From Prostheceraeus crozeri (taxonomy: Eukaryota; Platyhelminthes; Polycladida; Euryleptidae): a stretch of DNA of 64,000 bases. The notes below the pieces were generated by a model. That model did not search any database. It saw only the letters and a list, made by a program, of their open reading frames with translations, and had not been told where the DNA came from. The stretch lies in the NCBI GenBank assembly GCA_907163375.1, contig CAJQUW010005372.1, positions 30,271-94,270 of the forward strand. The letters run 5' to 3'. Positions 61,531-64,000 of the stretch are shown piece after piece; the first letter of the stretch is position 1, and every line of letters starts with the position of its first letter. Position numbers and translations under genes: made by a program.

Positions 61531-61638
61531 AATACTCTAAGACTCTGATATTTTCACAACCTCCAGACAAAGAGAGAGTCAGTAATGGGTAAAAGACCGT
61601 TCCAGGACACCATAAAATCAAAAAAATTAGTATCTTTA

Positions 61639-61822
61639 AAAACGACATAAATTCATAAATTTAGACCCTTTTTCAGGTTTTTAAGACCTAAATTCATGAA
61701 TTTGGTTCATTCAAAAAGTACCATTTTTTTCAAAAATGGTACAATTAAAAACGACATAAATTCATGAATTTAGGTCTTAAAAACCTGAAAAAGGGTCTAA
61801 ATTTATGAATTTATGTCGTTTT
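61639..61822. repeat. inverted repeat near the end of the Polinton-like fossil
   Basis: Arms of about 66 bp (61,639-61,704 and 61,757-61,822), each built from ACGACATAAATTCAT, TTTAGACCC and CAGGTTTTTAAGACC, face each other around a GTACCATTTTT-rich centre. Confidence 0.75.
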
Positions 61823-61851
61823 TAAAAGTACCCAATTTTCAAATTTTTCAA

Positions 61852-62200
61852 AATCTCAAATTTGAGAATTACAATTTTTACCTTGAAAATCATGACCGTT
61901 CTAGGACACCAAAAATCAGAAAAGTTAAGAATCTCAAATTTGTGAATTACAATTTTTACCTTGAAAATCATGACCGTTCTAGGACACTAAAAAAATATAA
62001 AAGTTGAGTATCTCAAATTTGAGAATTACAATTTTTACCTTGAAAATCATGACCGTTCTAGGACACCAAAAATCAGAAAAGTTAAGAATCTCAAATTTGT
62101 GAATTACAATTTTTACCTTGAAAATCATGACCGTTTCTAGGACACCGAAAACCCGGACACCGAAAAAATCATAAAAGTTAAGAATTTCAAATTTATGAAT
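61852..62200 (+). repeat. 78-bp tandem repeats in the Polinton-like fossil
   Basis: Four units start at about 61,852, 61,930, 62,008 and 62,087, each containing GAATTACAATTTTTACCTTG and GACCGTTCTAGGACACC; a partial, diverged unit follows at about 62,184 and a related block precedes at 61,591. The last full unit is slightly different at its end. Confidence 0.85.
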
Positions 62201-62295
62201 TTATCCATTTTTCAGGTTTTTAAAATATATCATGTGATTTGCGGGACATCTGAGATGTCTTCCAGGGCTTCGCTGTTAAAAATATTTCTTTAAAA

Positions 62296-62925
62296 ATGGA
62301 AGAAACAAAAGTGGAAGGAACTTCAGAAATGGATGAAACCGTAAGAATATATCCTTCATTATCATATGAAATGGATATTACAAAACACAAAGATAGAGTA
62401 CGTTATATGAAAGATAAGGAATCGCAATTATTACTTAGATTAGAACATTATAATAAATTAAGAAAGAGATGGAGTAAAGTTAAGAATGTAACACAAGGAA
62501 TTGGCATATTCTTAACAATAAGTTTAGGTACTTTAACAATTGTTATATCTTCAGGTGTTTTAGTAATTCCAGTAGTTGCTACAGCTTTAACAGGTACGGG
62601 TGTTTTTGCAACTTCACTTGCTACAATGTTAGAAAAATCTTTAATAACTAAGAAACGAAAATCATTAAAAACTAAGCATTTACATATTAAAGAAGTCTAT
62701 GATAAACTACACTACTACTTTCAAAGAGTATGTGATGATAATGTTATTACGTTCGATGAGATTGAAAAATTTGATCAAATAGCTAATGAAGTAAATCAAA
62801 TATCATTTCAATCACAGACAGAAAAAGTTAATGATAAAAATAAAAAGGATGGTAAAATTTCTAGTGATGGTAAAACTTTTATTGATGATAAAATTTTTAA
62901 TGAAGAAAATGATAAAATTTTTTAG
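62296..62925 (+). CDS. small membrane-protein-like part of the Polinton-like fossil
   Basis: A 209-codon frame. The N-terminal 70 residues are charged and probably helical, residues about 73-116 are hydrophobic and glycine-rich (two membrane segments likely), the middle is basic and the end is a lysine/aspartate-rich repeat of the type DGK.F.DDKIF. I recall proteins of this layout near the ends of aquatic invertebrate Polintons but cannot name a function. Confidence 0.55.
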   Translation: MEETKVEGTSEMDETVRIYPSLSYEMDITKHKDRVRYMKDKESQLLLRLEHYNKLRKRWSKVKNVTQGIGIFLTISLGTLTIVISSGVLVIPVVATALTGTGVFATSLATMLEKSLITKKRKSLKTKHLHIKEVYDKLHYYFQRVCDDNVITFDEIEKFDQIANEVNQISFQSQTEKVNDKNKKDGKISSDGKTFIDDKIFNEENDKIF

Positions 62926-63186
62926 AAGAGCTAAAAACTTTATTAGACAAAACTTTATTAAACAAAACTTAATACGAGAAAATTTTAAATGTGAAAACTT
63001 TAAACGTGAAAACTTTAAACGAAAAGATGTCAAACAACAAAGCAATAAAAAAATAATTTGTTCAGTAAAATGTTTTTGCTGTATACCAATGTTACCACAA
63101 AATTCAAATATTATATTTTAAAAAAATAGACAAAATTAAAGCTGATAATAAAAAATAAAATATTAAAACATTATATTTGTATATTT
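62926..63186. other. low-complexity spacer in the Polinton-like fossil
   Basis: Between the two converging coding parts lies AT-rich sequence with short repeats of the type AACTTTAAACGTGAA (about 62,990-63,025). No separate gene is supported. Confidence 0.5.
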
Positions 63187-63950
63187 TTATTACTCGGTAA
63201 ACAATTGTTCGATAACTCTTTCATGAATTTTTTTATCAATATTAATTGTGATAAATCCATAATCTTTTGACCAAGCATTATTACACGATTGTTTAAATTC
63301 ATCTTTATCTCTTATACATAAATCTCTTAACAAATCACTTAAGTTTCTTGCATTTATTTCAAATAGTATAAATATATTTGCATTCTTTCTAATAACACTT
63401 CCATCTAATGAATACATACTTTGTGTCAAATAAAATACACTACAGTTATTATGTCTACCTCTTGTGAAATAATTTCTTTGAACTGACTGATTTCTGTCAT
63501 TAACACAATCATCAAAAATTACACAATGTTTCATTGTTTTATCTAGCTTTACTAGGATCTTGCATATTACCACTATCATCTATTAATTGTATTTTTTATA
63601 TGCTTATTTTTATTGGATTCAACTAAATGTTTATTTTTTGCTGCTTCTTCACACCACAAATTTATTTCTTCTTCATATTCAGATTTTTCGTATTCTTCGA
63701 ATAGAGAAGCAATTGCTGTTTTTGTAAGATTATTTTCAAATCCATATTTTAAAAATTGATAGACGGGTTGTTCTGCCGTTGTTGTATAAATTATAAGATT
63801 GTTATAATCCAAAAAATTTGGAGTCGTTAAAATTTTAAATAATAGATATGTTTTTCCACATCCTGATCTTCCGCAAATAACTGCTAAAACTTTATTAGAT
63901 AAATTTTGGATGATGATTAAATTTAAGTTTTTTTTTATTTAAAGACATTT
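63187..63950 (-). pseudogene. packaging-ATPase-like part of the Polinton-like fossil
   Basis: Read on the minus strand, a Walker A loop GRSGCGKT follows a hydrophobic strand (KVLAVI), and a Walker-B-like hydrophobic strand ending in aspartates (CVIFDDC) and a downstream RGRHNNCSVFYLTQS motif follow in the order found in FtsK/HerA-type (A32-like) DNA-packaging ATPases of Polintons and related viruses. The region is broken about twice and should be read as a fossil. Confidence 0.7.
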
Positions 63951-64000
63951 CATTCATTTTTAAAGTAATAAATTCATCCATTATTGAATTAGTGTTTTTA

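Larger units (their letters stand above)
61570..64000. mobile_element. Polinton/Maverick-like fossil, one end
   Basis: A very AT-rich segment that differs from its surroundings. It begins with a terminal zone of inverted and tandem repeats (61,590-62,220), then a plus-strand reading frame (62,296-62,925), a low-complexity stretch and, converging from the minus strand, an ATPase-like region (63,187 to about 63,950). A packaging-type ATPase beside a small membrane-protein gene and repeat-rich ends is the arrangement of Polintons and their adintovirus-like kin. The element continues past the window, so polymerase, integrase and capsid parts cannot be judged. The visible part is broken about twice; it looks fairly young otherwise. 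The left limit is approximate. Confidence 0.65.

Noticed and set aside
1-64000. CRISPR array, operon or other prokaryotic feature
   Set aside because: The spliced lipase gene, SINEs and LINEs show a eukaryotic genome; no regularly spaced identical short repeats with unique spacers were seen.

Overview
The window is AT-rich animal genomic DNA carrying two recognisable host genes in a dense background of dispersed repeats. The spliced lipase gene with introns of up to 7.5 kb, the peptidoglycan-recognition receptor, tRNA-derived SINEs, Tc1-, hAT- and CR1-like elements and a Polinton-type element point to an invertebrate, probably marine. Short motifs such as TAGGCCTA and TGTACATGTA recur and are common in echinoderm and lophotrochozoan genomes, but the phylum cannot be fixed from this window.

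Region 1-17,563 is gene-poor. It holds a hAT-like element with its target duplication (931-1676), the first of two copies of a ~0.7 kb repeat (1906-2602), an exact 78-bp direct repeat, an 88-bp near-perfect hairpin (5039-5126), a tRNA-derived SINE (about 9893-10055), the 3' end of a LINE (about 11,630-12,341) and a fold-back repeat with 280-bp arms (16,119-16,845).

Region 17,564-20,179 (minus strand) is a single-exon gene of 871 codons. It encodes a signal peptide, three PAN/Apple-like cysteine-rich repeats, a possible C-type-lectin-like segment, a PGRP domain, one membrane helix and a 256-residue cytoplasmic tail of no known family. The PGRP domain appears to lack zinc ligands, so it is more likely a sensor than an amidase. 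This is the most unusual object in the window.

Region 20,180-24,624 is intergenic and holds a small tandem duplication, a decayed reverse-transcriptase C-terminal fragment and two small hairpins.

Region 24,625-59,575 (plus strand) is a complete pancreatic-lipase-family gene that I assembled by hand as 11 exons with consistent splice phases, coding for 505 residues: signal peptide, alpha/beta-hydrolase lipase domain with Ser189-Asp213-His298, a full-length lid, and a C-terminal PLAT domain. Its introns hold a Tc1-like element with a deleted middle, two LINE fragments, two kinds of tRNA-derived SINE, a mariner/Tc1-type transposase remnant and several palindromic MITEs.

Region 59,576-64,000 holds a second, interrupted copy of a repeat also found in lipase intron 7, and then from about 61,570 the end of a Polinton/Maverick-like fossil that runs off the window. 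The two host genes are functionally separate: one is a probable innate-immune receptor, the other a secreted digestive-type lipase. Nothing in the sequence suggests they are co-regulated.
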